DNA of 64,000 bases from Pezizomycotina sp. ARF18. Lineage: Eukaryota; Ascomycota. The position numbers were made by a program, and so were the translations under genes. Shown here piece by piece: positions 12,254-22,668 of the stretch. Each line of letters opens with the position of its first letter. The first letter of the stretch is position 1. Location of the stretch: NCBI GenBank assembly GCA_002224055.1, contig AZLU01000208.1:1-64000 (forward strand), written 5' to 3'. Below the pieces are notes generated by a model that ran no database searches, was not told where the DNA came from, and saw only the letters and a list, made by a program, of their open reading frames with translations.

Positions 12254-13207
12254 ATGTCTGCTCAAGATTTCTACGGTGGGGCGGTGGCCACGGCAGTGGT
12301 TATCACGACCCGAACCAGCAGCAGCAGCACGGCCAATATGGACAGCAGCAGCAATACGGCGGTTATCCGCAGCAGCAGCAAGGAGCCTACCCTCCTCAGC
12401 AGGGCTACGGCCATGATCAGGTTTGTTTTTCCTTAATTTCCAAGTCTTTTCTTGTTTCTTTGGTAATTTGGCATATGAAATGTTATCATCACTTTTGCTG
12501 CCCCACCAAGCTATCTATGAGTATTTCCAATACCACATGTGAAAAAGCAAGAGAGCGAATATTGATCACGCTATAAACCTCCCCACAAAAATAAACCCAA
12601 GCCCGGATTCTCTCGGCTTGCACTTTTGTTATTTATGCGAAATTCCTTTTTTTTTTTTTTTAAACGAATATGGCTAATATATTTCTTCCCCCACTATACA
12701 GTACCAGCAACAGCAGCAGTACGGCGGATACCCCCCGCAGGGCCACTCGCCCGCACCCGGCGGCTATCCTAGCCCGTACCAGTCACCACCCCCTCACGGC
12801 CAATACGCCTCCCCGCCGCCGCAAGGTGGCTACGACCCCAACCGCGGCGCCCACGACCCGTACGCCCAGCAGCAGCCGGGTTACGGTGGTCAACCCCCGC
12901 ACGGCGCTGCCCCGCCTTACGGCCAAGATCCCAACAACCCCACCGCCCAACCCTACGACCCCAACGCACCCCGGGAGAGCGCGGGCTCGGTGCTACGCTC
13001 CTCGGCGGTGCCGCGGGAGGCTTCGCGGGCCACAAGCTCGGCGGCGGACCGCTGGGTACGCTGGCGGGAGCCATCGGCGGTAGCTTTTTGGCTAATAAGG
13101 TCGAGCACGGCCACAAGAAGCACAAGAAGCACAAGAAGGAGAAGAAGTACGGACACAAGAGGAGGGGAAGCGGGAGCAGCTCCAGCTCGAGTTCTTCTTC
13201 CGATTAA
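12254..13207 (+). CDS. Gln/Gly/Tyr/Pro-rich protein with C-terminal glycine-zipper and Lys/His tail
   Basis: Function unknown. Exon 1 begins MSAQDFYGG, continues after a one-base slip in a G-run near 12275 as a low-complexity repeat rich in Q, G, Y and P (QQYGGYPQQQQGAYPPQQGY), and ends at a 281-nt intron (12421-12701). Exon 2 continues YQQQQQYGGYPPQGHSPAPG and on to DPNNPTAQPYDPN. After a second slip near 12985 it reads GGAAGGFAGHKLGGGPLG, then TLAGAIGGSFLANKVEHG, a glycine-zipper 2TM-like pair, then HKKHKKHKKEKK and a serine run, stopping at TAA 13205-13207. Fungal proteins of this build (prion-like Q/Y/G/P head plus glycine-zipper) are common and mostly uncharacterised; stress or membrane association is often guessed but not shown here. 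A TATA box and compact leader suggest high expression. Confidence 0.75.
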
Positions 13208-14227
13208 ATCAATTGAAAAACGTAAATAATGGGTATTAACGATTACAAAAATGATGTATATTTTCTTAACGGCAGTTTCTTTTTTTTTTAGTATCCTTTT
13301 TTTTTTTTTTTTTCACATTGGTTGGTTGCTTCATTTTTCATTCTACACTCGTTTTTTTTCCGTAATTCCTATTATTCAGTAGTCTTGGAGGACCCATCAC
13401 AAGTTTTCTCCCTTCTCGTATACGTTATATGAGGCTGTTACGTTTTTAATGACAGAGTGCATTCAATGCATTATCGTAAATAAATACATATATTTTTTTT
13501 TTAAAAAAAAAAAAAAAATACACAGAAAAAATTCGAGCTTTTACCTGTAAATCTGTGATAAATTATTTTTGGCAATAGCAGCATTGAACATGTTCGCGAT
13601 TCGCGGAGGCCGCGCGCCTACAAATCTACATGCATAAAGTCTCCACCTGCAGATGGATGATTTGTCCCTTGCTCAGCGCAATTTTTTTTTTTATTCTTTT
13701 CCTTCTTTTTGTTTGCTAGAGAGAAATGCTCGCGATTGGTCTAAACTTCAAGACGAAATTGAAATAAACCCTTAGAATATGCACGGGTTCATATAGGTAA
13801 TTAATGGAGATGCTTTTTAAAGTATACACCATTATTTTACAGTAGATTGGAGAGGGTTGTTCTTCGACGCTCAGACATTGTGCCAAAAATTTCCCAAAGA
13901 TCGTGAAGATGAACGAATAGAAAATAGAAGTAGGTGTAAAGTAATGAGCAAACAAGAAAACGTCTTAAGGACAATGCTAGGCCACCTGCTTTTCCTTAGA
14001 GCTTTGTACAAGATGCCTTTTTTTTTTTTGGTTTTTCAGAGGTTTTTTTTTATGCTTAATATACAATTTCTTTTTTGTTTTATATAAGCTATTGATAATA
14101 TACTATATACTGGATGCCACGAGTTTTATTTTTTATATACGCCAGCGGAGCAAGAGACCAAAATGAGTTGAATGGTAGTAGTAGATTATGTACTTTAAAT
14201 GCGTCTCGTTCACCATCGCCGTCACCA
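13208..14227. other. Convergent intergenic region, glycine-zipper gene / mia40
   Basis: AT-rich 3' flanks of two converging genes. T10 runs straight into A16 at 13493-13518, and other T runs occur near 13280-13315. No coding signal. Confidence 0.6.
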
Positions 14228-15552
14228 TCACCGGCTGGCATCTGTTGATGAAGGCGCCGGAATGCCAGGGTTCGAGCCCGTAGCATGCAGCGCATCGCCC
14301 GGCGCACTCCCATTCCCATCCGACACACCCGACGAACCCGGCGCAGGTCGCGAAACGTCAGTTTTCGACTTCGTCCCCGGAGCAGCGCTACCGAGACCTG
14401 CCTCTCCCTTCGAGGCGGGAGCCGGATGACTTAGCTCCGATGTCTCCGACTTATCGGCAGGTGCAGCCTTCCCCAGCGAAGACGATGTAGTTTCTGTCGA
14501 ATTAACCTTCGTCGGTTTCGATTTTGGCGGCGGACTCGTGGCGTCTTTGTCGTGCGTGGTATCCATTGATTCCAGCTTGGCGTCTATTTCGGCTTCTATT
14601 TCTTCGTCGGTTTCGGGTTCGCCGTATATTTCGGGGTGCTGGCAAGGTAGAAAGAGGTTAGTTTTTGTATATGGTTGTGGGGATGGTTGTTTGGGAGAGG
14701 TGGATACCTTGCGGAAGCAATCTTGCATTGTCCTGTGAAATAAAAGCTTATGTCAGTAAGTTGAACCATTTTGGAATTCGTTGGAGTGGAATATAGCGAC
14801 GCACTTGAAATGATCTATGCAGTCTATGCCCTTCGGTTCCTCCTTCGAAAAAACGAAGCAGCTAAACGCCTCCCGGAATTCCGTACCGCTGTCACAAAAA
14901 CCCGTCAGCTTCCATCCTTTTCCTTCGAACCTCAAACTTCAAATCTCATTGCCATACCAAGGTCCATGCGCCATCCCTCCCAAGCACGGGCAGTCCCAAT
15001 TTATCTCCCCCGTCTCCTCATTAAAGCGCCCTGCTCCTCTGCTTCCTCCTCGATCTGCTCCGGCGACAGCGACTGCGTCAGCTGCTTCTGAGTCTCTGTC
15101 TTCTCCGACCGGTCCGCGCCGGCTATCAGCTCATCCGCTTCCTTCTTCGCTTCCGCTATCGAGTCCTTTACGCTGCGCAGCTTCTGCTTTGCTTTCTCCC
15201 GGACTTCGTCGACGTCGGTAGCTTTTCTTCTTGGACTAGTTGTACCGGCGGCGCGGATGATAGGTGCGGTTGCCGTTCTGTTTTATGGAGTTCGTAGTTA
15301 GCTTTGGAGAGGAATTGGAGGAGAAGGAGTGGGTTTTGTACCGCCGTCGTCGTTGGAGAATATGGAGGATGTGTTGTAGAGGTATATTACGCCGCCGAGC
15401 AGGCCTAACCGGAAGATGAACGAGCGGGCACGGTGCCCCACCGTCGGTTTCGCGGATGTGAAGATCGAACGGCGCGGTAGGAGCTGGTAATTGGTCTTGA
15501 ATGCGGCAGGCGCTTGCCGCCGTAGGATTGATGTTGACGCTGACCGTAGCAT
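14228..15552 (-). CDS. mia40: Mia40, mitochondrial intermembrane-space disulfide import receptor
   Basis: Mia40 oxidises incoming twin-cysteine proteins in the mitochondrial intermembrane space and is re-oxidised by Erv1. The start at 15552 gives [15 protein letters not shown], a basic presequence, followed by a membrane anchor ([16 protein letters not shown]). A charged linker leads to the catalytic region: [16 protein letters not shown] carries the redox CPC pair, and twin CX9C motifs follow ([11 protein letters not shown] and C-IDHFKTMQD-C), then [17 protein letters not shown]. Introns: 14889-14957 (inside the first CX9C, after GPC's first two bases), 14733-14804, 14639-14707. A Pro/Ser/Thr-rich acidic tail ends at 14228. 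The frame slips about twice in the linker (near 15300 and 15025), but the Cys core is intact. It shares a 445-bp divergent promoter region with the thiamine pyrophosphokinase gene. Confidence 0.95.
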
Positions 15553-15996
15553 TGTGGGTACCAATTGGGGGGTTGTACAATGCACAATTGCAAAGTAGAG
15601 GAAATAATTTTGTGCTTCGAGGGTCGTGTGTTGATCGAGGTTTTCGGGTGCTTTGAAATCCGAAGTTCCACTGCAACGGAATTGACGTGCTTTTTTTTTT
15701 TTTTTTTTTTTTTACCGTAGGTCACGTGTTAGTACCAATTGAAATTTAAGCTTAATCTTTTTTTTTTTTTTTTTGCAGAGCTTTAGAGCTAGGCTGCGCT
15801 TCCGGCGCAGATGAGTCTAAACTTAATTCGATTCTGATCCACCCCTATGTCATCCTTTACGCAAGCGAGATCCAATTCCCGTAGATCTCATTATGGAATT
15901 CAATAACCTTTCAGACCTCTTACTCCGTGCCATCTTTCTTTACTTTACGAACCACCATAACTACAATCACCGAGCTCATAGCTTTTTTGTTGCAAG
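15553..15996. promoter_or_regulatory. Divergent promoter region, mia40 / thiamine pyrophosphokinase
   Basis: This 444-bp spacer serves two genes read outward. It has T23 at 15691-15713 and T17 at 15758-15774, which may act as nucleosome-excluding tracts; that role is inference from known poly(dA:dT) behaviour. Confidence 0.5.
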
Positions 15997-16930
15997 ATGG
16001 AGAACGTCACAGCTTGGTCGCCTAGCTTTTCCCTACAATTTCGGGAGGGAAAAGATAGGAACTATACGCTTCTCATTCTGAACCGTCCGATACTGGATAT
16101 GGAAGCCTTTTCGAATGAGCTCTGGAAGCACGGTAAGCAACACAAGCTTCCCTTTCTTTCAAATGAAGCAAAAGGGGTTTCAGATTCTAACATGTTTATA
16201 GCTAAACTAAGGATCTGCGCCGACGGCGGTGCTAACCGGCTCTACGATGTTTTCGGCAAAACGCTTGCGGGTGACTTCGTAAGCTTCAACCCTCGACTTT
16301 CGCTTTACTTTCTCAAGCCTCTGAAGGTGGGACCGGCAGCTGATTTGGACTATCTTTAAGCTTCCAGACTGCATAGCCGGAGATCTAGACTCCATACGGC
16401 CGGACGTGCAGGAGTTTTACAAATCGCATAACGTGCCTATATACCGTGACCCGGACCAATACTCCACAGACTTCACAAAATCGCTACGTTGGATAACAAA
16501 CAACGAAACCGCAAGCATGCTCGCCGTTTCTCAACCGAAGCTCGACGTAGTCGCGCTAGGTGGCTGGGGCGGCCGCGTAGATCAAGCGTTCGCGTCCGTA
16601 CAGCAGCTGTACGTCGCCGAGCAGGCCGACGTCCCCGAACAGAGGCGGAAGATATTCCTCGTTACAGAGGAGAGCGTTAGTTTTTTATTATCCCGCGGGA
16701 AGAATATTATCGAGACGCCGATGGAGATGTTCGGGCCTACGTGCGGAATTATTCCGGTAGGGGAAGCAGCGGTGATATCGACGGCCGGGTTGGAGTGGGA
16801 CCTTGATAAAGCGGAGACGAGGTTCGGTGGGATGGTTAGTACGAGTAATCACCTCGCGAGGGATGTTATTGAGGTTCTGACGACGGTGCCGATATTGTTT
16901 ACCGTTGAGATTAGGAGGATTTCGACCTGA
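15997..16930 (+). CDS. thi80: Thiamine pyrophosphokinase
   Basis: This enzyme transfers pyrophosphate from ATP to thiamine, making the cofactor thiamine diphosphate. Exon 1 (15997-16132) gives MENVTAWSPSF and NYTLLILNRP; exon 2 (16202-16278) gives LRICADGGANRLYDVF; exon 3 (16361-16930) opens LPDCIAGDLDSIRPDV. The ADGGANRL and GDLDS motifs are the hallmark substrate/Mg-binding segments of the TPK catalytic domain. DPDQYSTDFTKSLRW and VVALGGWGGRVDQAFAS follow in the expected order, and the C-terminal thiamine-binding beta domain ends GMVSTSNHLARDVIEV, just before the TGA at 16928-16930. Introns 16133-16201 and 16279-16360 both have clean GTAAGC donors. Length, about 260 residues, is normal for the family. 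This is the one gene in the window that is fully open without any frame slip. The start is upstream of conserved sequence and in frame. Confidence 0.95.
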
Positions 16931-17447
16931 TGCGGTGCAACCATTGCGACTTGCGAGTTCAATATACGATAGCTGTATAGCGTTGGAACTGTAAGACTTA
17001 TACAACACGGACTTTGAGTATATACATATACCACTTATATTGCTTCAATCTCGCAAGGGGGTCAATTTTGCGTATCAAGAAGCTCGTAGCATAGCTTCCC
17101 TCGTAGCTCCGCATGATATTCGCCAGCGCGTGCTTATCAGTGGCCTTATCTGCACGCCACTCTACTCGGTTAGAAATTGAACCTCGGCAGATTTGCCCCA
17201 AGATTTGGAAGGTGTAAGAGTAGCCAATAAGCCGGTGGAACCTCCCCAAATACCCCTTCACACCCGTCATCCATGAAGATATAAATTCACGAGCCATCGC
17301 CGCGGCTTCTCTTCCTCGATCCATCATCTCTATCCGCTCCTCTCTTCTCTCTCCCTGATATCTACGAGTCCACGACCAGGCCTTTCTTTGCATCTCCATC
17401 TCTATCCATCCCGCATACCTTTCACTTCTCCTTACACATCACACACA
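16931..17447. promoter_or_regulatory. Spacer and promoter region upstream of the thiolase gene
   Basis: About 517 bp between two genes read in the same direction. The last 150 bp before 17448 is rich in C and T (CTCTTCTCTCTCCC near 17341), a typical fungal core promoter and leader. No TATA box or fatty-acid response element could be assigned with confidence. Confidence 0.45.
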
Positions 17448-18907
17448 ATGGCCGCCGACAGACTGTCCAACCTCCTGAACCACCTGAAGCCGGGTACCTC
17501 ATCAGGTCTCGCTTCGGTTATATCGAAGAATCCCGATGACATCGTCATCACGTACGTACACTCTAATCATTCGAGCTTATAAGATACTTTGCTAACAAAA
17601 ATGGTTGTAGTTACGCCGTCCGGACACCCCTGACGAAGGGAATGAAGGGTTCCTTCAAGGATACCGGCCTGGACTACATAATATTCGAGCTCATGAAGGG
17701 CGTCCTGGCCAAGTCCAAGATCGATCCCAACCTCGTCGACGACGTCGTCGTGGGAAACTGCGGCGAGCCGTTCATTATGAATAAGCTGCGCGCCGCTATG
17801 CTCGCTGCGGGCTTTCCTAATACGACTGCGTTTCATCATGTTAATAGGTTTTGTTCGTCGGGGTTGTTTGCTGTTCAGGATATCGGTCAGACTCCATAAA
17901 AAATCTACTCTTTTTTTTCCCGGCAGTGTAGGAGATTTTAGCTAATTATTATTATTATTATTATTTTTAATAGCGAATCAAATCGCCGCCGATCGATCGA
18001 GGTCGGCCTCGCGATCGGCGCGGAGAGCATGACCACGAACGCCAAGACCCGCGATGGTCCGAACGTCCACCCGACATCCTCGCCCATCAGAATCCGTCGA
18101 GTCGCTCTGGCCGATGCTGCAGACCTCCGAGCAGGTCGGCAAGGAGTTCAACGTCACCCGCGAAGCGCAGGACCGCTTCGCCGCCGAATCCTACGCCCGC
18201 GCCGAGCAGGCGCAGCGAAACAACTGGTTCGACGACGAGATCCTCCCCATAACTACAAAAGTCAAGACTCAAGACGGATCGGAAAAGACCGTCACGGTGA
18301 CGAAAGACGAGGACCGAGGTGGGGTACCACCTTCGAGTCGCTGTCGAAGATTCGTCCCGCGGCGCCGCAGTGGGGTGATAAATCCACCGGCGGTAACAGC
18401 TCACAAGTCACCGACGGCGCCGCTGCCGTCTTGCTCATGAAGCGTAGTACCGCGCAGAGGCTCGGACAGCCTATCATCGCCAAGTTCGTCGGCGCTACCG
18501 TCATCGGCCTCGCGCCCGTATCATGGGTATTGGACCTCGATCGCGATACGAAGCTGTTGAAGATGTATAACCTTACGAAGGATGAGATCGACCTGTTCGA
18601 GATCAACGAGGCGTTCGCGTCTATGGCGGTGTACTGCGTTGAGAAGTTGGGGTTGGATCACGCGAAGGTTAACGCCCGCGGCGGCGCGATAGCGCTAGGT
18701 CACCCCTTGGAGCGACGGGCGCTAGGCAGATTGTTACTGGTTTGTCGGAGCTGAGACGCAGGGGAAGCGTGTGCTGTTGACGTCGATGTAAGTGACTTCA
18801 TTCTATAATAACGATCTATTTAGGGGATATATACTAACTTTTACTCTTTTTATAGGTGCGTCGGAGGCGGACAAGGCATGGCTAGTCTTGTCATTCGGGA
18901 AGATTAA
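17448..18907 (+). CDS. pot1: Peroxisomal 3-ketoacyl-CoA thiolase (PTS2 type)
   Basis: The enzyme cleaves 3-ketoacyl-CoA with CoA in the last step of peroxisomal beta-oxidation. The N-terminus MAADRLSNLLNHLKPG contains RL-x5-HL, an exact PTS2 import signal read by Pex7. The thiolase fold follows: YAVRTPLTKGMKGSFKDTGL, VDDVVVGNCGEPF, and VNRFCSSGL with the acyl-accepting Cys. Then come MTTNAKTRDGP, MLQTSEQVGKEFNVTREAQD, SQVTDGAAAVLLMKR, EIDLFEINEAFASMAVYC (NEAF motif), NARGGAIALGHPLG (catalytic His) and CVGGGQGMASLVIRED, followed by stop TAA 18905-18907. The second active-site Cys is in CVGGGQG. Introns: 17552-17610, 17886-17973 (donor GTCAGA) and 18788-18855. One-base slips occur near 17990, 18080, 18320, 18520 and 18705; every catalytic block survives in one frame or another, so they are probably sequence errors. 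Confidence 0.95.
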
Positions 18908-20374
18908 AAAAAGGTTTTATTCACGGAAATCGGTGACCCATGGAGGGCACCTTCTGCACAGGGCAGGAGTTCCCCGTCGTCTTATGACAGGGGCAGCATA
19001 TAGGATACCATATCTACCAAATGTTAGGCGGAGCGATTTTTATCACAATTTTCTTTAGCTGCTGTATATTAGCTTTGTGCTTTTGGTATTCAAAAATACA
19101 CGCTCGCATTATTATATTTGGCCGGTCCTTCCTTTCGGCCTTTGTTTTGAACGAGTTGAACGGTGAATAATATGATCCGCATTGCATCCATGCAAATCTC
19201 AATTGGTTCTAATGGATGTCCTCGGAAACTATATGCGTCCTCTACCAGTATACTACCCTATAGGCCTACGTCAATAGTGAATATAATAGAGGTGATTTGA
19301 AAAACTCCAACCAGATATATTAAGAACAGGTCACTTCAATTGAATTGAATTGATATATAGAGGATGAACGAACTAATCAAAACCGAATCGCTAATATAAT
19401 CTCTGGCCCCTCACATATATAGCGCCAAATCTGCCATTATTCAGCTCCCGTATCAGCCTCAACGGTATATGCATGTACAGTACTTCCCTTCCAACTAGCT
19501 GGCCAAATATCATAATACCCGGAATCATTCACTATGCCTCCGGAATCGTGAATCTCTAATCGATGTACATATATCGCAACAGATAGATCTTATGAACAAT
19601 AGTAAGTAATTGTGAATAACGATAATATATGATTATTACTGGGTACATTGGGAGTGCATGTATGTGTACTATGACGTACAATCTAAGAAGAAGAAGAGAA
19701 AAAAAAAAAAAAGAAAGAAAAAAAAAAAAAAAAAAAAAACACCCGGGGGCGCGGCGCGTGGGGTTGAAGGTTGAAACTCTCTTTTTTAACCCGATTGAAC
19801 GAAAAGATGGGCGGATCTATGTACTAACTAGCTAGTAATAAGTGTAATCTTCTGGCAATTACTCTTCTACTCACAAGAACCAGCCCACCAAAATTGGAAA
19901 ACCTGAACCCTTAACCTTGTTGAATGGGTAGGGGAACTCCTACGAGAATAATCCTAGATCATCTTCCTCCTGCCACTACTACCAGGCACCAGGGAGGTCA
20001 GCAGTGCATAAAACCCTTGGAAACCAACTGTCTCACGCTCAAAAGGTTTTTTTTTCTCTTCTCTTCTTCGTTCTTCTCCATCTCACTTTTCTTCACGATC
20101 CTCGCGATCTTAGGTTTCCTCCCTTACTTTCTAGCTCGAAAAATACTAGGAGTGTTTTTTCGACTTATATGCATTCCTGACATAGGCAGACTTCGGGGCC
20201 CGCTTCTTTTAACCCGAGGCCGGCAGAGCCTTTATTGCTTTTTGGAACCCACCTGCGGGGGGGACCGGACGATTCTGAAGTACAAAGGTACAAAGCACTG
20301 CTCCAAAATCAGCATCTTTGGCTTACACTTCCACGAGGATATATCGATAGACGCCAAGAAAAGCCGGTATCACC
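18908..20374. other. Intergenic region upstream of the SulP transporter
   Basis: 1.5 kb with no gene I can support. The first kilobase is AT-rich; A-rich runs lie at 19697-19739, next to a short G/C-rich patch. From 20040 the plus strand is pyrimidine-rich (TTTTTTTCTCTTCTCTTCTTC) and is likely the leader of the transporter gene. A long open frame there looks like a by-product of the skewed composition. Confidence 0.5.
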
Positions 20375-22668
20375 ATGTCCTCCCTTCGCCGTCCGGGTCG
20401 GGAAAGGGACGTTCCCGAAGGAGCCCAACCTCCTAACCTCCCTCCTCCGCAACCCAACCCCTCACGAAGGCCCCTGCGACCACGGCACTTTTTCCCCCCG
20501 CGCCAACTCCCCCTCCATAGGCCGCGGCCCGTCCCCGACCGAATCCTCCAGCAGCAGAGCCACGGGTTCGAGGGGGGTAGCCTACGGCACCGTCCCGACG
20601 ACAACGGCTCCGAGCACTCCTTCGCCATCGCCATCCGCGAGAACAGCTCCGCCGCCCGACGGAAGAAAACGGCAAAGCAGCTCGCGGAGGAGAGCGGAGT
20701 GAAACACTGGTGGTTGGTGTATCTGAGCTATTATATTCCTAGCATAACGTGGGTGTCGCAGTACAAGCTGGATTACTTACCGGGGATCTGATAGCGGGTA
20801 TTACGATGGCGTCGGTGTACGTTCCCATGGCGCTGTCGTTGGCGTCGAATCTGGCGCACGTTCCGCCGGTACAAGGATTGTACGCGTTCGCGATAAACCC
20901 GTTTATTTATGCGCTGCTGGGGAGCACGACGCAGATGGTTATCGGACCCGAAGCGGCGGGGAGTTTACTCGTGGAGAAGCGGTGCGGTTGTCGATTAATA
21001 GGGGACTACGCATGAGGATGATATGCATAAGAATGCGCTGCTGGGTGGGATCGTTACGTCTATTGCTGGTGCTATTGTTTTCGCGTCGGGGATTGTTAGG
21101 TTGGGATTTTTGGAGAGTGTGCTGAGTCGGGCTTTGCTGCGCGGTTTCCTGTCGGCGTTGGGTTTCGTTATTACGGTGGACCAGTTGATTCCGGAATTGG
21201 GATTAGATGCGCGGGCGAAGAAAGCGAAAGTGAAGCACGGTTCGCCGGTGCAGAAGATCATTTTTATGGTGCAGAACCTACCGAAGGCGCACCTTCTCAC
21301 GGCAATCGTCTCGATTATCGCGGTGACGATAATCATGGTGTTCAAGAAGTTCAAGGCTAGAGTGCAGAAGCGGCACAACTGGGTCGTCTTCATCCCCGAC
21401 AGGTTCCTCGTCGTCGTCCTCTCCGCCGTCTTCGCGTACGTCTTCGACTGGCCGAGCATGGTCTCGAGATCCTCGGACCGGTATCTTCGGGAAAATTCAC
21501 GATACAGTTTCCGTACACGCAGAGTAACCTGCCGAAGATACGGGAGGTGCTGCCGACGTCGTTCCTCATTTCGGTGTTGGGGTTCTTTGAGAGCGTTATT
21601 GCGGCGAAGAGCTTGGGTACGTCGGATGTCAACTTCAGCGGGAATAGGGAGTTATGTGCGCTCGGTGTGGCGAACGTATTTGGCGGGTTGGCGTGCGCTT
21701 TGCCGGCGTTTGGTGGGTACGGTAGGAGTAAGCTCAACGTATCTACGGGTGGTAGGACGCCAATGAGCAGCGTGATCCTGAGCGCGCTCACGGTCTTATG
21801 CATAATATGGCTTCTGCCGTTCTTCAAATTCATACCCGTACGTAATCTCCCCTCCCAATCCATCAATTAAAGATAAATCTAACACGGTAGTACAGAAATG
21901 CGTCCTCTGCGCTATGATAACCTCCGTCGCCTTCTCCCTCCTCGAAGAAGCACCCTCCGACATTTCATTTTTCATCCGCATCCGCTCCGTCCCGACCTCA
22001 TAATGATGTTCCTCGTCTTCCTCCTCACGATCTTCTACTCCTCGAACTCGGCATCGCTGCCGGCGTCGGGTTATCGGTAGTACAGATTCTCCGCCACTCT
22101 ACCCGCTCGCGTATTTCCATTCTTGACTTGTTCCGCCGGATAATAACCAACCGCTCCACTTTAAATCCGCCGAAGACTTCCCCGAAGAGATCGTTCACGT
22201 CGAGGGCTGTTTGATCGTTAAAATACCCGAACCTCTAACGTTCGCTAACGCCGGCGATCTAAAGAACCGACTTAGAAGGCTAGAAATATACGGAACGCTA
22301 GATGCGCATCCTTCGATGCCGAGATTACGCGCGGATGAACATAATAGGAACGTTATTTTGACTTTCATGGGGTAACGTCGATGGATGGGAGCGGTGTGCA
22401 GACGTTGAAGGAGATTGTGGCGAATTATAGGAGTAGGGATGTTAGGGTTTTCTTTTCGAGGGGCCGAAGGTTGGGGGCCAGGTTTGGATGTTGATGGAGA
22501 GGGCGGGGATTATGGATGATGTTGGGGGCGTGGGAGGTTTTTGCCGGGATTGAGGATGCGCTTAGGGAGACGGAGGTGGTGGGGGAGGTTGGGGACCAAG
22601 TTCGGGGAGGTCGCCGCCCGTGTAAGATGAGAGAGTGGTGGGGGTGGGGTGTAGATGGTGATTTGTAG
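20375..22668 (+). CDS. SulP (SLC26-like) anion transporter with C-terminal STAS domain
   Basis: SulP proteins carry sulfate or other anions across membranes. After a long basic, Pro/Ser-rich cytosolic head, SYYIPSITWVSQYKLDYL leads into the membrane domain with GDLIAGITMASVYVPMALSL, PPVQGLYAFAINPFIYALLG and STTQMVIGPEAAGSLLV. Downstream are ALLGGIVTSIAGAIVFASGI, LRGFLSALGFVITVDQLIPE, VLPTSFLISVLGFFESVIAA and PAFGGYGRSKLNVSTGGRTP. A 58-nt intron (21838-21895) precedes CVLCAMITSVAFSLLEEAP. The STAS domain reads EEIVHVEGCLIVKIPEPLTF and, after a slip near 22370, FHGVTSMDGSGVQTLKEIV. The membrane motifs resemble the yeast Vsb1/YGR125W branch, which is vacuolar, more than plasma-membrane Sul1/2; that is inference. 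At least six frame slips interrupt it, and the end is uncertain (TAG at 22666-22668 in the best frame). Confidence 0.9.

Noticed and set aside
14265-14285. GGTTCGAGCCC, like a tRNA B box
   Set aside because: It lies inside the mia40 coding tail and no acceptor stem or A box pairs with it.
19924-20436. 170-codon open frame upstream of the SulP gene
   Set aside because: It translates the pyrimidine-rich leader (long Phe/Ser/Leu runs) and overlaps the better supported start at 20375.
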